A stretch of DNA of 64,000 nt, taken from assembly GCA_900469955.1 (NCBI GenBank), contig UBYX01000046.1, positions 1 to 64,000 on the forward strand, given 5' to 3'. The position numbers were made by a program, and so were the translations under genes. Shown here one piece after another: positions 16,335 to 25,508 of the stretch. Each line of letters begins with the position of its first letter. The stretch's first letter is position 1. The stretch comes from Hyphomicrobiales bacterium. Lineage in GTDB: Bacteria > Pseudomonadota > Alphaproteobacteria > Rhizobiales > Rhizobiaceae. The notes beneath the pieces are model-generated. The model worked only from the letters and a program-made list of their open reading frames with translations, made no database searches and was not told where the DNA came from.

Positions 16335-17692
16335 GGCTTCTGCCGATCATCGTGGCAAACATCACGGCTGTTGCGGCAGTCGTTCAATTGGTATCCGGCC
16401 CCGAACTTGACACGAAAAGTCTGCCGACCAACCGGATTTCCTATCCCGACGGCAAGGTCGCAGGCGTCGTGGTGTTGCTCTCGGATGGGGAAGGCTGGTC
16501 GGAGAAGGAAACGAATACCGCCGCCGCTCTCGTCAGGGAGGGTGCGCTGGTGGTGGGCGTCGATCTTCAGGAATATTACGCGGCGTTGGAGGCGGAGCAG
16601 GATGACTGCCTCTATCTCGTCGCCGATATCGAGGATCTGAGCCGCCAGCTGCATCGATCGGCCGAAATTTCCGATTATCGCCCGCCAATGGTTGCCGGCA
16701 TTGGCGACGGGGCGACGCTCGCGCTCGCCATCGCAGCGCAGACCCCCGATTCCACCATTGAGGAAACCGTGGCAGTGGATCCGAAGACCACGATACCGCT
16801 TTCGACGGTGCTCTGTACCCCGGCGCCGAAGACGCCTGTCCCGGACGGTATGGTTTATGGACTGACACCGGGCGATCTTCCCAATCCGGTGCGCGTCGTC
16901 TTCACAAGCACCGCGGACGCGGCCGGACGTGTGCATGCGGAAGATCTGAAGGAAACCCATCCGAATGTCGAACTGCACGAGACGGCGGACAGTGCCGCGG
17001 CGGCACTGCTGATCAATACCGGCTCTGTCATGCAGGGCCTGGCCCGCTCCGCTTCCCCGCTCAACCTGCCGATCGTGCCGATCGAGACCGCGGCCAGACG
17101 CGGCGCGATGGCGATCATCTATTCCGGTGATGGCGGCTGGCGAGATATCGACCAGCAGCTTGGCGCCTATCTCAAGGAAGACGGCATTCCGGTCGTCGGG
17201 GTGGATGCGCTACGTTATTTCTGGAGTGAAAAGACGCCGGAACAAACTGCTGCCGATCTTTCCCGCATTATCGCGGCCTATCGCGCCCGCTGGCAGGTCG
17301 AGGACGTGCTGCTGATCGGGTATTCCTTCGGGGCCAACATCTTGCCTGCCACCTACCGGCTTCTGCCCGAGGCGGACAAGCAGGCCGTATCGCTCGTTTC
17401 ACTGCTGGCCCCGTCCCATCAGGCCGATTTCGAGATCGACGTTACCGGATGGCTAGGCTTTGCCGGCGCCGGCAAATATGGTGATCCCGTCGATGATCTG
17501 CGGGCAGTCGAGCCCTTCAAGATCCAATGCATCTATGGCCTCGCGGAAGAGGACAGCGCCTGTTCGGCGGTCGCGGAAATGCCGGGTGCTGAGGTTCTGG
17601 CGCGAGAGGGCGGTCATCACTTCGACGGCGACTACCGCGGACTCAGCCGGCTGATCGTGGACCGTGCGATTGCGGTAACGGCGGCAAACTGA
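16331..17692 (+). CDS. acvB: AcvB/VirJ-family periplasmic lysyl-phosphatidylglycerol hydrolase
   Basis: A 453-residue protein with an N-terminal hydrophobic export signal and two tandem AcvB/VirJ alpha/beta-hydrolase-like halves. The C-terminal half carries SGDGGWRDIDQQLG, the nucleophile elbow GYSFGAN, and a terminal GGHHFDGDY with the catalytic histidine. In Agrobacterium, AcvB hydrolyses lysyl-phosphatidylglycerol made by LpiA and is needed for virulence, so the pair adjusts membrane charge. Here it is translationally coupled to the lpiA-like gene. The N-terminal half keeps the fold pattern (LLSDGEGW) but its serine motif is altered (GIGDGA). Confidence 0.92.
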   Translation: MRLLPIIVANITAVAAVVQLVSGPELDTKSLPTNRISYPDGKVAGVVVLLSDGEGWSEKETNTAAALVREGALVVGVDLQEYYAALEAEQDDCLYLVADIEDLSRQLHRSAEISDYRPPMVAGIGDGATLALAIAAQTPDSTIEETVAVDPKTTIPLSTVLCTPAPKTPVPDGMVYGLTPGDLPNPVRVVFTSTADAAGRVHAEDLKETHPNVELHETADSAAAALLINTGSVMQGLARSASPLNLPIVPIETAARRGAMAIIYSGDGGWRDIDQQLGAYLKEDGIPVVGVDALRYFWSEKTPEQTAADLSRIIAAYRARWQVEDVLLIGYSFGANILPATYRLLPEADKQAVSLVSLLAPSHQADFEIDVTGWLGFAGAGKYGDPVDDLRAVEPFKIQCIYGLAEEDSACSAVAEMPGAEVLAREGGHHFDGDYRGLSRLIVDRAIAVTAAN

Positions 17693-17794
17693 CCATCGTC
17701 TCACCGGTCATTCAAGAAGAGGTGAAAACCTCTGGTCAATCGCGGGCGTCTCCACATCTTCCAGGATGAATTGCAAGACCCGGGGAGAGTCGTC

Positions 17795-18178
17795 ATGATC
17801 CGATATTTAACCATCCGCATTTTTGCTGGAGTTGCCCTTGCTGCCGCCTTGGCAGGCACCGCTGCCGCCCACCATGGCTGGTCCTGGGCAGAAGCCGACC
17901 AGATCGACCTCAAGGGCACGATCCAGTCGATTTCCTTCGCACCACCGCATCCGGTGCTGGAGGTCAAGGCCGAGGATGGCATCTGGCGCGTAGAACTCGG
18001 AAACCCGAACCAGACGCAGCGCTCCGGCTTCGTGGAGGGGCAGGCCAAGGTCGGCGACGAGATCGTCGCCACCGGCAACCGTTCCGAGGACCGTAACGAG
18101 AAACGGATGAAGGCGGTCCGGATCGTCGTCGCCGGCAAGACGTTCGACATTTATCCCGAGCGGATTAAAACCAACTGA
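17795..18178 (+). CDS. Small exported protein (DUF6152-like)
   Basis: A 127-residue protein with an N-terminal signal peptide ending near AAAHHGW. The mature part is a small beta-rich domain (DLKGTIQSISFAPPHP, later GDEIVATGNRSEDRNEKRMKA) resembling the DUF6152 family, of unknown function. HHGW just after the cleavage site could bind metal. ATG 17795 has GGGGAG upstream and gives the better signal peptide; the TTG 24 bases earlier does not. It is followed after 10 bp by a membrane protein, with which it forms a likely operon. Confidence 0.7.
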   Translation: MIRYLTIRIFAGVALAAALAGTAAAHHGWSWAEADQIDLKGTIQSISFAPPHPVLEVKAEDGIWRVELGNPNQTQRSGFVEGQAKVGDEIVATGNRSEDRNEKRMKAVRIVVAGKTFDIYPERIKTN

Positions 18179-18188
18179 GGCGGTGTTC

Positions 18189-18659
18189 ATGGAGTGGCTT
18201 GCGCCGCTTGCCGAGACGCCGCTCGCAAGGGCGCTGATTACCTCTTCGACGCTCTATCTCTTGGTCAACGCCGCACATATCCTCGGTATCGGCGTGGTTT
18301 TCGGGGCAATCCTTGCACTCGACCTGCGGCTGCTGGGCTTTGCGCCGGCTGTCCCCTTGGCCGCGCTCGCCCCCTACCTTTCTCGGATCGCCGCCGGGGG
18401 CGTTGTTCTTGCCATCCTCACGGGCCTCTGCCTGTTTTCCGTGCGCCCGACCGAATATGCGCGAAACTTCGCTTTCCTGGCCAAGCTTGGTTTGGTCGCG
18501 CTGGCCCTCGTCAACGTCGCGACCGTCCACTTCGGAAGCGGGTGGCGGGCGGTGCTTACCGGGGAGGGGCCGAGTACCGCCGTGCGCGTTGGCGCCACGC
18601 TCTCGATATTCTTCTGGGCCGGGGCGGTGGTTGCGGGCCGCTGGATCGGGTTCTTGTAG
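18189..18659 (+). CDS. Small multi-pass membrane protein (DUF6644-like)
   Basis: A 156-residue integral membrane protein with four predicted hydrophobic helices (about 17-45, 55-75, 90-112 and 130-155). The histidine in the first helix (NAAHILG) resembles the DUF6644 group usually encoded beside DUF6152 proteins. Function unknown; the histidines might bind haem or metal, which is speculation. Start 18189 is chosen over GTG 18183 because GAGGCGG lies at good spacing. Confidence 0.68.
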   Translation: MEWLAPLAETPLARALITSSTLYLLVNAAHILGIGVVFGAILALDLRLLGFAPAVPLAALAPYLSRIAAGGVVLAILTGLCLFSVRPTEYARNFAFLAKLGLVALALVNVATVHFGSGWRAVLTGEGPSTAVRVGATLSIFFWAGAVVAGRWIGFL

Positions 18660-18960
18660 GCGGGCATCGCCAGCGGAAAGGGCTACCTTTTACGCGACAC
18701 TGTCTTCGGCTGGTATCGGGGATGCCGAAACGGACACGCTTACGCTTGAAGAGCCGCTTCGCTTGACGAAGGTCACCTACCGAAATCGACGAGTCCGCGG
18801 CTCCAAAAAATCAGCACCGACATTGCTGATATGTGCAACTAGTGGCGTGCTAAGCCTTTGGGTTGTATATTTTGACGGGTGAGCTGGCTACGATGACTAA
18901 GTAATAATCACGATTCAAGCGCGGCTTGCGTTATTAAATTTACGAGGCGGCTGTACGACT
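18660..18960. other. Intergenic region before the nucleotidyltransferase-HEPN gene
   Basis: Three hundred bases without a supported gene. A small CTTCG-CTTGA-CGAAG hairpin lies near 18757-18771. The last 100 bp are AT-rich and contain TTGACG (18872-18877), a possible -35 box with only a weak -10 match 17 bp later. Confidence 0.4.
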
Positions 18961-19893
18961 ATGGACACAGGTGTTGGCGTGACAGACAACGAGGCCTTCG
19001 GCCATCTTCCGGAGCGCAAGCGGCGCGAGCTTTCGCGCGCTTTGAAAATCATCTTTGAGGAATTCGATGCCGCTCAGCAGTCAAAGCTTTCGGAAAAACA
19101 GAAGGCCGGGCGGATCTTAAAGGTCATTTTGTTCGGTTCATATAGCCGCGGCGGCTGGGTGGAAGACCATAAAAGCGGCTACCGTTCCGACTACGATATT
19201 CTGGTTGTCGTCAACATGCATAGCGTTGGGGAAGAAAACGAGCTCTGGCACGACGTTTCCGATCACTTCCTGCGCGAGTTTCTGGTGACGAAGACCATCG
19301 AGACGCCCGTCAATGTCATCGTTCACACGCTGCAGGACGTGAATGACCAGCTGGCCCGGGGAAGGCCGTTCTTTATCGACATCATCCGCGACGGCATCAT
19401 GCTTTATGAAAAGGAAGGCCATCCGTTCACTGCACCGAAACCTCTCGAGGACGATGAGGTCAGGGCAGAGGCCGAAGGGCATTTTGCAAACTGGTTCACG
19501 AGTGCTCGGGAACGGTTCGAAATGGCACAAGAGACCATTCGCCGCGGTTATTTAAAAAATGGGGTGTTTGATCTTCATCAAAGTGTCGAAAAGCTCTACC
19601 ACTGCGTACTCCTCGTCCTCACTCTATACAGCCCGAAATCGCATCGGCTGAAATCGCTTCGCTCATCAGCGGAGAGAATTGAGCCGAGACTGATCGAGGT
19701 GTGGCCGCGGGACACGAAGTTCGCCCGCCGTTGCTTTGAGCGGCTCGATCGCGCCTATGTGGATGCGAGATATTCTGCGCATTATGAAATCACCGAGGAA
19801 GAACTGCGCTGGCTGATCGAACGCATTCAGATGCTTCAGCGGCTCGTGGAGGAAATTTCCAAAGAGAAACTTGCGGACAAGGGCTCTTCATAG
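18961..19893 (+). CDS. Nucleotidyltransferase-HEPN fusion protein
   Basis: A 310-residue fusion. Residues about 45-145 form a minimal nucleotidyltransferase: GS (59-60), then after an insertion DYD (77-79) as metal ligands. Residues about 165-300 form a helical HEPN domain, with R270-YSA-H274 resembling the Rx(n)H motif of HEPN ribonucleases, though with a shorter gap than usual. HEPN and MNT proteins are usually separate genes of toxin-antitoxin modules in which the MNT AMPylates HEPN; here both activities sit on one chain. Codon use is less GC-rich than the neighbours. A role in stress or phage response is inference. An internal GTG at 18979 is an alternative start. Confidence 0.8.
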   Translation: MDTGVGVTDNEAFGHLPERKRRELSRALKIIFEEFDAAQQSKLSEKQKAGRILKVILFGSYSRGGWVEDHKSGYRSDYDILVVVNMHSVGEENELWHDVSDHFLREFLVTKTIETPVNVIVHTLQDVNDQLARGRPFFIDIIRDGIMLYEKEGHPFTAPKPLEDDEVRAEAEGHFANWFTSARERFEMAQETIRRGYLKNGVFDLHQSVEKLYHCVLLVLTLYSPKSHRLKSLRSSAERIEPRLIEVWPRDTKFARRCFERLDRAYVDARYSAHYEITEEELRWLIERIQMLQRLVEEISKEKLADKGSS

Positions 19894-19972
19894 CATTTGA
19901 TTTCCAGATCGGACCTGGCGCCGCCGGTTCAAAAGCCCGAATTGGTCGGGGAGAGACAAAAGTAGATTTTTT

Positions 19973-21625
19973 TTAGCGATCGCTGATCGCGGCCCTGGGA
20001 TTGACCCACGGCTCCTGATTGCTGCGGGGCAGGGGCTGCTTGCCCAGAATGTGGTCGGCGGCCTTTTCGCCGGTCATGATCGAAGGACCGTTGAGGTTGC
20101 CGTAGGTGACATGCGGGAAGATCGACGAGTCCGCAACGCGCAATCCATCCACGCCGATCACCCGGCATTCCGGATCGACCACGGCGACGGGGTCGTCGGA
20201 GCGGCCCATGCGGCAGGTGCCGCAAGGGTGGTAGGCACTTTCCAGATGTTCGCGCAGGAAAGCATCGATCTGCTCGTCCGTCTGCACCTTCTCACCGGGC
20301 TGGATCTCCGGACCGCGGTATTGGTCGAAGGCCTTCTGGCCGAAGATTTCCCGGGTCAGCCGCACGCAGTGGCGGAACTTTTCCCAATCTTCCGCGTGGC
20401 TCATATAATTGAACCGGATTATCGGATCCGCCTTAGGATCCGGCGAACGAAGCGTCACGTTTCCGCGCGACTTCGAAAGATTGTAGCCCACATGCACCTG
20501 AAAACCGTGGCTTTTCGCTGCGGCCTTGCCGTCGTAGGAGATCGCGACAGGCAGAAAATGGTACTGGATGTCCGGCTGCTTCAGGCCGGGCGCGGAGCGC
20601 AGGAAGGCGCAGGCCTCGAACTGGTTTGAGGCGCCGAGTCCTCCTTTGGAAAGCAGCCATTGCGCACCCGCCACCCCTTGCCAGAACCAGGGAAGCCAGG
20701 AATAGAGCGATACCGGCTTCGTCGAGACCTGTTGGAAATAGAATTCCATATGGTCCTGCAGGTTGGCGCCGACGCCGGGCCGATCCACCTTCACCTCGAT
20801 ACCCATTGCCTTCAAATGCTCCCCCGGACCGATGCCGGAAAGCATCAGCAATTTCGGCGAATTGAAGGATGAGGCCGACACAATGACCTCGCGATTGGCG
20901 CGGATCGTCTCCGTCCCCCCGCGGCGTTGGATCTCCACACCCACCGCCCGGCCATTCTCGATTACCACCCTATTGGCGAAGCCATAGACGATCTCGACAT
21001 TCGGCCGTTTCAGCGCAGGGCGCAGATAGGCGTTCGCTGTCGACCAGCGCCGGCCGCGATGGATCGTCTGCTCCATCAGCCCGAAGCCTTCCTGCTTCGA
21101 GCCGTTATAGTCGTCGGTGAGTTCGAAGCCGGCCTGTTTTCCCGCCTCGATGAAGGCATGGAACAGAGGGTTCTTCAGAGGCCCGCGCCTGACATGCAGC
21201 GGCCCGTCGGTGCCGCGCCAGCCGTCCTCTCCGCCTTTGGAATTCTCCATGCGCTTGAAATAGGGAAGCACATCCACATAGGCCCAGCCGGTCGCCCCGA
21301 GCTCTTCCCAGCGATTGTAGTCTTCCGCATGGCCGCGAACGTAAACGAGCCCGTTGATGGAAGATGACCCGCCGATCACCTTGCCCCGCGGTGCGGTGAT
21401 GCGGCGGTTGTTGAGGTTCGGTTCAGGCTCGGAAAGATAGCCCCAGTTGTAGCGCTTCATGCTCATCGGCCAAGCAAGCGCTGCCGGCATCTGGATGAAC
21501 GGCCCGAAATCCGATCCGCCCGCTTCGATGACGATCACCGAGTTTTTGCCGTCCTCCGACAGACGATAGGCCAGCGCTGAGCCCGCCGAACCGGAACCGA
21601 TAATGACGAAATCTGCCTGAAGCAT
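19973..21625 (-). CDS. betA: Choline dehydrogenase
   Basis: A 550-residue GMC oxidoreductase that oxidises choline to betaine aldehyde at the membrane. The N-terminal FAD loop is GSGSAGSALAYRL. GMC signatures follow (APRGKVIGGSSSINGLVYVRG and SSFNSPKLLMLSGIGP). The C-terminal YHPCGTCRMG and YGNLNGPSIM hold the active-site histidine/asparagine region. It lies downstream of betC and betB on the same strand, completing choline-O-sulfate to glycine betaine. Length is normal and intact. Confidence 0.96.
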   Translation of the reverse strand: MLQADFVIIGSGSAGSALAYRLSEDGKNSVIVIEAGGSDFGPFIQMPAALAWPMSMKRYNWGYLSEPEPNLNNRRITAPRGKVIGGSSSINGLVYVRGHAEDYNRWEELGATGWAYVDVLPYFKRMENSKGGEDGWRGTDGPLHVRRGPLKNPLFHAFIEAGKQAGFELTDDYNGSKQEGFGLMEQTIHRGRRWSTANAYLRPALKRPNVEIVYGFANRVVIENGRAVGVEIQRRGGTETIRANREVIVSASSFNSPKLLMLSGIGPGEHLKAMGIEVKVDRPGVGANLQDHMEFYFQQVSTKPVSLYSWLPWFWQGVAGAQWLLSKGGLGASNQFEACAFLRSAPGLKQPDIQYHFLPVAISYDGKAAAKSHGFQVHVGYNLSKSRGNVTLRSPDPKADPIIRFNYMSHAEDWEKFRHCVRLTREIFGQKAFDQYRGPEIQPGEKVQTDEQIDAFLREHLESAYHPCGTCRMGRSDDPVAVVDPECRVIGVDGLRVADSSIFPHVTYGNLNGPSIMTGEKAADHILGKQPLPRSNQEPWVNPRAAISDR

Positions 21626-21703
21626 GTCAGTTTTCTCCAGGCGTTTTCGTGAAGTTGCGCGAGGCCAGAGAGGGGTGATCTCGCCCGATAGCCAACGAAA
21701 GCA

Positions 21704-23167
21704 TCAATACGGCGCCTCGACCTTGCCCATTCCCACATAGACCGTCTTCAGTTCGGAATAATGCTCCAGCGCGGCCAGCGAATTCTCACGTCCGAAGCCG
21801 GATTGCTTGGATCCGCCGAAAGGGATTTCCACCGGGCAAAGATTGTAGGTGTTGATCCACAGCGTACCAGCCTCAAGCTGGTCTACGACGCGGTGGCCGC
21901 GCGAAAGGTCGGCGGTGAAAACGCCGGCCGAAAGGCCGAATTCGGTCGCGTTGGCGCGGGCGATCACCTCGTCCTCGTCGTCGAAATCGAGCACGCACAT
22001 GACGGGCCCGAAAATCTCTTCCCGCGCGATGGTCATATCGTCGGTCACGTCCGCGAATACGGTCGGCTGCACGTAATAACCTTCGCCGGTGACGTGGTTC
22101 GGAATGCCGCCGCCGGTCAGAAGCGTCGCGCCCCCGGCCTTGCCCTTGTCGATATAGCTCAGGACCTTCTGACGCTGATCGAAAGAGACCATTGGTCCGA
22201 GTTGCGTCGCCTCGTCCATCGGGTCGCCGATGACGATCTTTTCTGTCCGCTCCTTCAACCGCGACAGGAAGGCATCCTTCACATTCCTCTGCACGAAGAC
22301 GCGGGTGCCGTTGGAGCAGACCTGACCCGTCGAATAGAAGTTGCCGAGCATGGCGCCGCCGATCGCGCTCTCGATATCGGCGTCGTCGAAAACGATCAGC
22401 GGCGACTTGCCACCGAGTTCCATCGTCACGTGCTTCAAGCTGCCGGCAGCGTCCGCCGCTACCTTGCGTCCGGTCGGCACCGAGCCGGTGAGCGAGACCT
22501 TGGCCACATCAGGATGGTTGACCAAAAGCGGCCCGGTATTCCGGTCGCCCTGGATGACGTTGTAAAGCCCCTTCGGCAAGCCGGCTTCGATGAGGATTTC
22601 CGCAATCTTCAGCGCGCCGAGCGGCGTGTTTTCGGAAGGTTTGAACACCATGGCATTGCCGGCCGCAAGCGCCGGAGCGCCCTTCCAGCAGGCGATCTGC
22701 TGCGGATAGTTCCAGGCGCCGATGCCGACGCAGACGCCGAGCGGCACGCGCTTGGTATAGGCAAAATCGCCGCCGAGCGGGATATAGCTGCCGTTCAATC
22801 CGGCGGCTATCACTCCACCGAAGAACTCAAAACTGTCGGCGCCAGAGGTCGGATCGGCGACGATGGTTTCCTGGATCGGCTTGCCCGTATCGAGCGTCTC
22901 GAGTTCGGAAAGCTCCCGGTTTCTCTCGCGCATGATCTCTGCGGCTCGCTTCAGGATACGCCCGCGCGCCGTCGGGCTCATCGCGGCCCATTCCGGCTGG
23001 GCGCGCTTTGCCGCGGCGACCGCGCGTTCGACGATATGAGGCGTTGCCGCATGCAGTCTGGCGATCACCTCGCCGGTCGCCGGATAGAGGCTTTCGATGA
23101 GAGCGCCTTCAGTGTCCTCTACATATTCGCCGTCGATGAAATGGCTGGCGATCGGTTGGGCTTTCAT
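21704..23167 (-). CDS. betB: Betaine aldehyde dehydrogenase
   Basis: A 487-residue NAD(P)-dependent aldehyde dehydrogenase converting betaine aldehyde to the osmoprotectant glycine betaine. The general base Glu250 lies in MELGGKSP and the nucleophile Cys284 in STGQVCSNGTRVFV. The N-terminal region (HFIDGEYVED) is typical of BetB. The start at 23167 follows the betC stop by one base, so the two are probably coupled. Middle gene of betC-betB-betA. Confidence 0.96.
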   Translation of the reverse strand: MKAQPIASHFIDGEYVEDTEGALIESLYPATGEVIARLHAATPHIVERAVAAAKRAQPEWAAMSPTARGRILKRAAEIMRERNRELSELETLDTGKPIQETIVADPTSGADSFEFFGGVIAAGLNGSYIPLGGDFAYTKRVPLGVCVGIGAWNYPQQIACWKGAPALAAGNAMVFKPSENTPLGALKIAEILIEAGLPKGLYNVIQGDRNTGPLLVNHPDVAKVSLTGSVPTGRKVAADAAGSLKHVTMELGGKSPLIVFDDADIESAIGGAMLGNFYSTGQVCSNGTRVFVQRNVKDAFLSRLKERTEKIVIGDPMDEATQLGPMVSFDQRQKVLSYIDKGKAGGATLLTGGGIPNHVTGEGYYVQPTVFADVTDDMTIAREEIFGPVMCVLDFDDEDEVIARANATEFGLSAGVFTADLSRGHRVVDQLEAGTLWINTYNLCPVEIPFGGSKQSGFGRENSLAALEHYSELKTVYVGMGKVEAPY

Positions 23168-23168
23168 C

Positions 23169-24692
23169 TCATTCTCCGCGCGGGTAGCGTTTGGACTCCT
23201 CGAGATTGTCGAGGTTCATGTGATTGCGCATGTAGCGCTCGGATGCCTTTTGCAATGGCTGGTGATCCCACGGATAGTAGGCTCCGTTGCGCAGCGCCTC
23301 ATAGACCACCCAGCGACGCGCCTGGCTTTCGCGAACCGCTGCATCAAAGACGCCCATGTCCCAGCGTTCCTCGCGTTTCTTGCGGAACGCTGCCAGGACC
23401 TCGGCAAAGTCAGGGTCGTCGGCAAGGTTCTTCAGCTCCTTGGGATCGGTTTCGAGATCGAAGAGCTGATCCGGGTCGAGCAGGCAATGGACATATTTCC
23501 ATTTGTCTTCGCGAATGGCCACCAGCGGAGAATAGGAGCCTTCGGCGGCATATTCCATCAGTACCGGGCTGGTGCGAGGCCGTCCGTCGATCATCGGCTT
23601 CAGGCTTTCGCCATCCGTCCAGGGCTTGACCTCCTCCATCGAAATGCCGGCCAGTTCGCAAAGCGTCGGCGTGACGTCGAGGTTGGAAACCGGCGCCAGG
23701 TGCAGGGCGGTTGGAATGCCCGGGCCGGCGATCATCAGCGGCACGCGCGCCGAGCCTTCGAAAAAGTTCATCTTGAACCACAAGCCCCGTTCGCCCAGCA
23801 TGTCGCCATGGTCGGAGCAGAACAGGATCATCGTGTCCTCCAGCATCCTTGTCCGCGTCAGCGTATCGATCAGCTCGCCGACCTTCTCGTCGATATAGGA
23901 GATGTTGGCGAAATAGGCTCTTCGCGACCGGCGGACATTATCTACCGTTACGTCGAAATTCTTGTAGTCGCAGGAAAAGATGATCCGCTTCGAATGCGGG
24001 TCCTGTTCTTCGAGCGGAATCGCGCCCACCTCCGGCAGCAGGTGCTCGCAATCCTCGTAGAGATCCCAGAATTTTTTCCGCGCCACGTAAGGGTCGTGCG
24101 GATGGGTGAAGGAGACGGTTAAGGCCCAGGGCCGGCGTTGGGTATCGTCCCGCTCGCGGGCGAGGTGATAAAGCTTCTGGTTGGCGAGAAATGCGACTTC
24201 GTCGTCATATTCCATCTGGTTGGTGATTTCGGCGACGCCTGCGCCGGTGACGGAACCGAGATTGTGATACCACCAGTCGATCCTCTCGCCGGGCTTTCGA
24301 TAGTCCGGGGTCCAGCCGAAATCGGCTGGATAAATATCCGTCGTCAGCCGCTCCTCGAAACCGTGCAGCTGGTCCGGCCCGACGAAATGCATCTTGCCGG
24401 ATAGCGCCGTATAATAACCGGCGCGGCGCAGGTGATGCGCATAGGTCGGGATCGAGGAAACGTATTCCGCCGCGTTGTCGTAGACGCGGGTGCGGCTCGG
24501 CAACTGTCCGGCCATGAAGGAGGCGCGGGCGGGCGCGCAGAGCGGCGATGAGGTGTAGTTGTTGGCAAACCGCGCCGAACGTGCCGCCAGACTTTTGAGA
24601 TGCGGCGCATGCAGCCATTCCGCCGGGCCATCCGGAAACAGCGTCCCGTTCAGCTGGTCGACCATGATGATCAGGATATTGGGTTTGGTCAT
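23169..24692 (-). CDS. betC: Choline-sulfatase
   Basis: A 507-residue type I sulfatase that releases choline and sulfate from choline-O-sulfate. Metal-binding aspartate lies in ILIIMVDQLNG. C52-A-P-A-R is the sulfatase motif in which the cysteine becomes formylglycine, and FCSDHGDMLGE carries further metal ligands. The BetC-type C-terminal extension (YYPWDHQPLQKASERY) is present. ATG 24692 is chosen because MTKPNILIIM is the family-typical N-terminus; a 12-residue upstream extension is unlikely. First gene of the bet operon; the usual betI repressor is not upstream. It yields both an osmoprotectant precursor and sulfate. Confidence 0.95.
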   Translation of the reverse strand: MTKPNILIIMVDQLNGTLFPDGPAEWLHAPHLKSLAARSARFANNYTSSPLCAPARASFMAGQLPSRTRVYDNAAEYVSSIPTYAHHLRRAGYYTALSGKMHFVGPDQLHGFEERLTTDIYPADFGWTPDYRKPGERIDWWYHNLGSVTGAGVAEITNQMEYDDEVAFLANQKLYHLARERDDTQRRPWALTVSFTHPHDPYVARKKFWDLYEDCEHLLPEVGAIPLEEQDPHSKRIIFSCDYKNFDVTVDNVRRSRRAYFANISYIDEKVGELIDTLTRTRMLEDTMILFCSDHGDMLGERGLWFKMNFFEGSARVPLMIAGPGIPTALHLAPVSNLDVTPTLCELAGISMEEVKPWTDGESLKPMIDGRPRTSPVLMEYAAEGSYSPLVAIREDKWKYVHCLLDPDQLFDLETDPKELKNLADDPDFAEVLAAFRKKREERWDMGVFDAAVRESQARRWVVYEALRNGAYYPWDHQPLQKASERYMRNHMNLDNLEESKRYPRGE

Positions 24693-24942
24693 TGGCGGAA
24701 TCGACTCTCTAGGCGACGGTCTTCTCACCAGATTGAGTTATTTTTGATCCCGCCGCCAATCAAGAAGGGATTGCGAACCATCCTGTTCCAAAAGCGCGGA
24801 AGGGGGTGATTGGGAAGTTGCTGAAAGCGAAATGGCCGAGGAAGAAGTTCGCTCCACCCGCCTCGAAAGGCCGCCCTACCCATCTGGAGTTGCATGTGAA
24901 TGCTATCGGCGGCATTGTCTTTCAACGTCAGGGGAGAAACTC

Positions 24943-25314
24943 GTGCCGAAAGTTGTTGGAATTGGTGGCGTGTTCTTCAGAGCAGCCGACCCGGTTGGGC
25001 TTGCCGAATGGTACGAGAAACATCTCGGAATTGACGACCTGCACAAATCCGTATGGCAACAACATGCAGGGACAACAATCTTTGGTCCGTTCTCTGAGGA
25101 CACCGACTATTTCGGACGAGCAGAACAGCAGTGGATGATCAATTTTCGGGTCGATGACCTCGATGGGTTCATAGCAAAGCTGACGGCAAGCGGGATCACG
25201 GTGGAGACACGTGCCGAGTGGGATTCTGAAGTTGGCCGCTTTGCTCGAATTCACGACCCCGAAGGCAATCCGGTCGAGCTGTGGGAACCGACGAAGGGGC
25301 CGCCTCCAATCTGA
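24943..25314 (+). CDS. VOC-superfamily (glyoxalase/bleomycin-resistance-like) protein
   Basis: A 123-residue single-domain vicinal-oxygen-chelate protein. The N-terminal GIGGVFFRAADPVGLAEWYEKHLG and the C-terminal IHDPEGNPVELWEP with the conserved metal-ligand glutamate are typical. Enzymatic or resistance function cannot be assigned. GTG 24943 is chosen because GGGGAG lies at good spacing; a longer frame from 24832 has an unrelated N-terminus. It stands alone between betC and the c-di-GMP gene. Confidence 0.85.
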   Translation: MPKVVGIGGVFFRAADPVGLAEWYEKHLGIDDLHKSVWQQHAGTTIFGPFSEDTDYFGRAEQQWMINFRVDDLDGFIAKLTASGITVETRAEWDSEVGRFARIHDPEGNPVELWEPTKGPPPI

Positions 25315-25508
25315 CGATGTGGGTTAGGTTATTGCGGTTGGCGGTTTCAAGGGCCTATAGCGGGTGCGACGCTTCGCCTAACTCGTTATAATATTGAATA
25401 AAAACATCTTTCACCGTCACAAAACTTTCATCCCCGGGAAAGGGATTCTTGAGGAATTGATGGGAGCTTCACCGCAATTTTAGGCCATTGCGCGTGGGGT
25501 AATGAGTA

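Noticed and set aside
21761..23629. A 622-codon plus-strand frame antisense to betB/betC
   Set aside because: Both minus-strand genes have full catalytic motifs; the antisense product has no recognisable domain.
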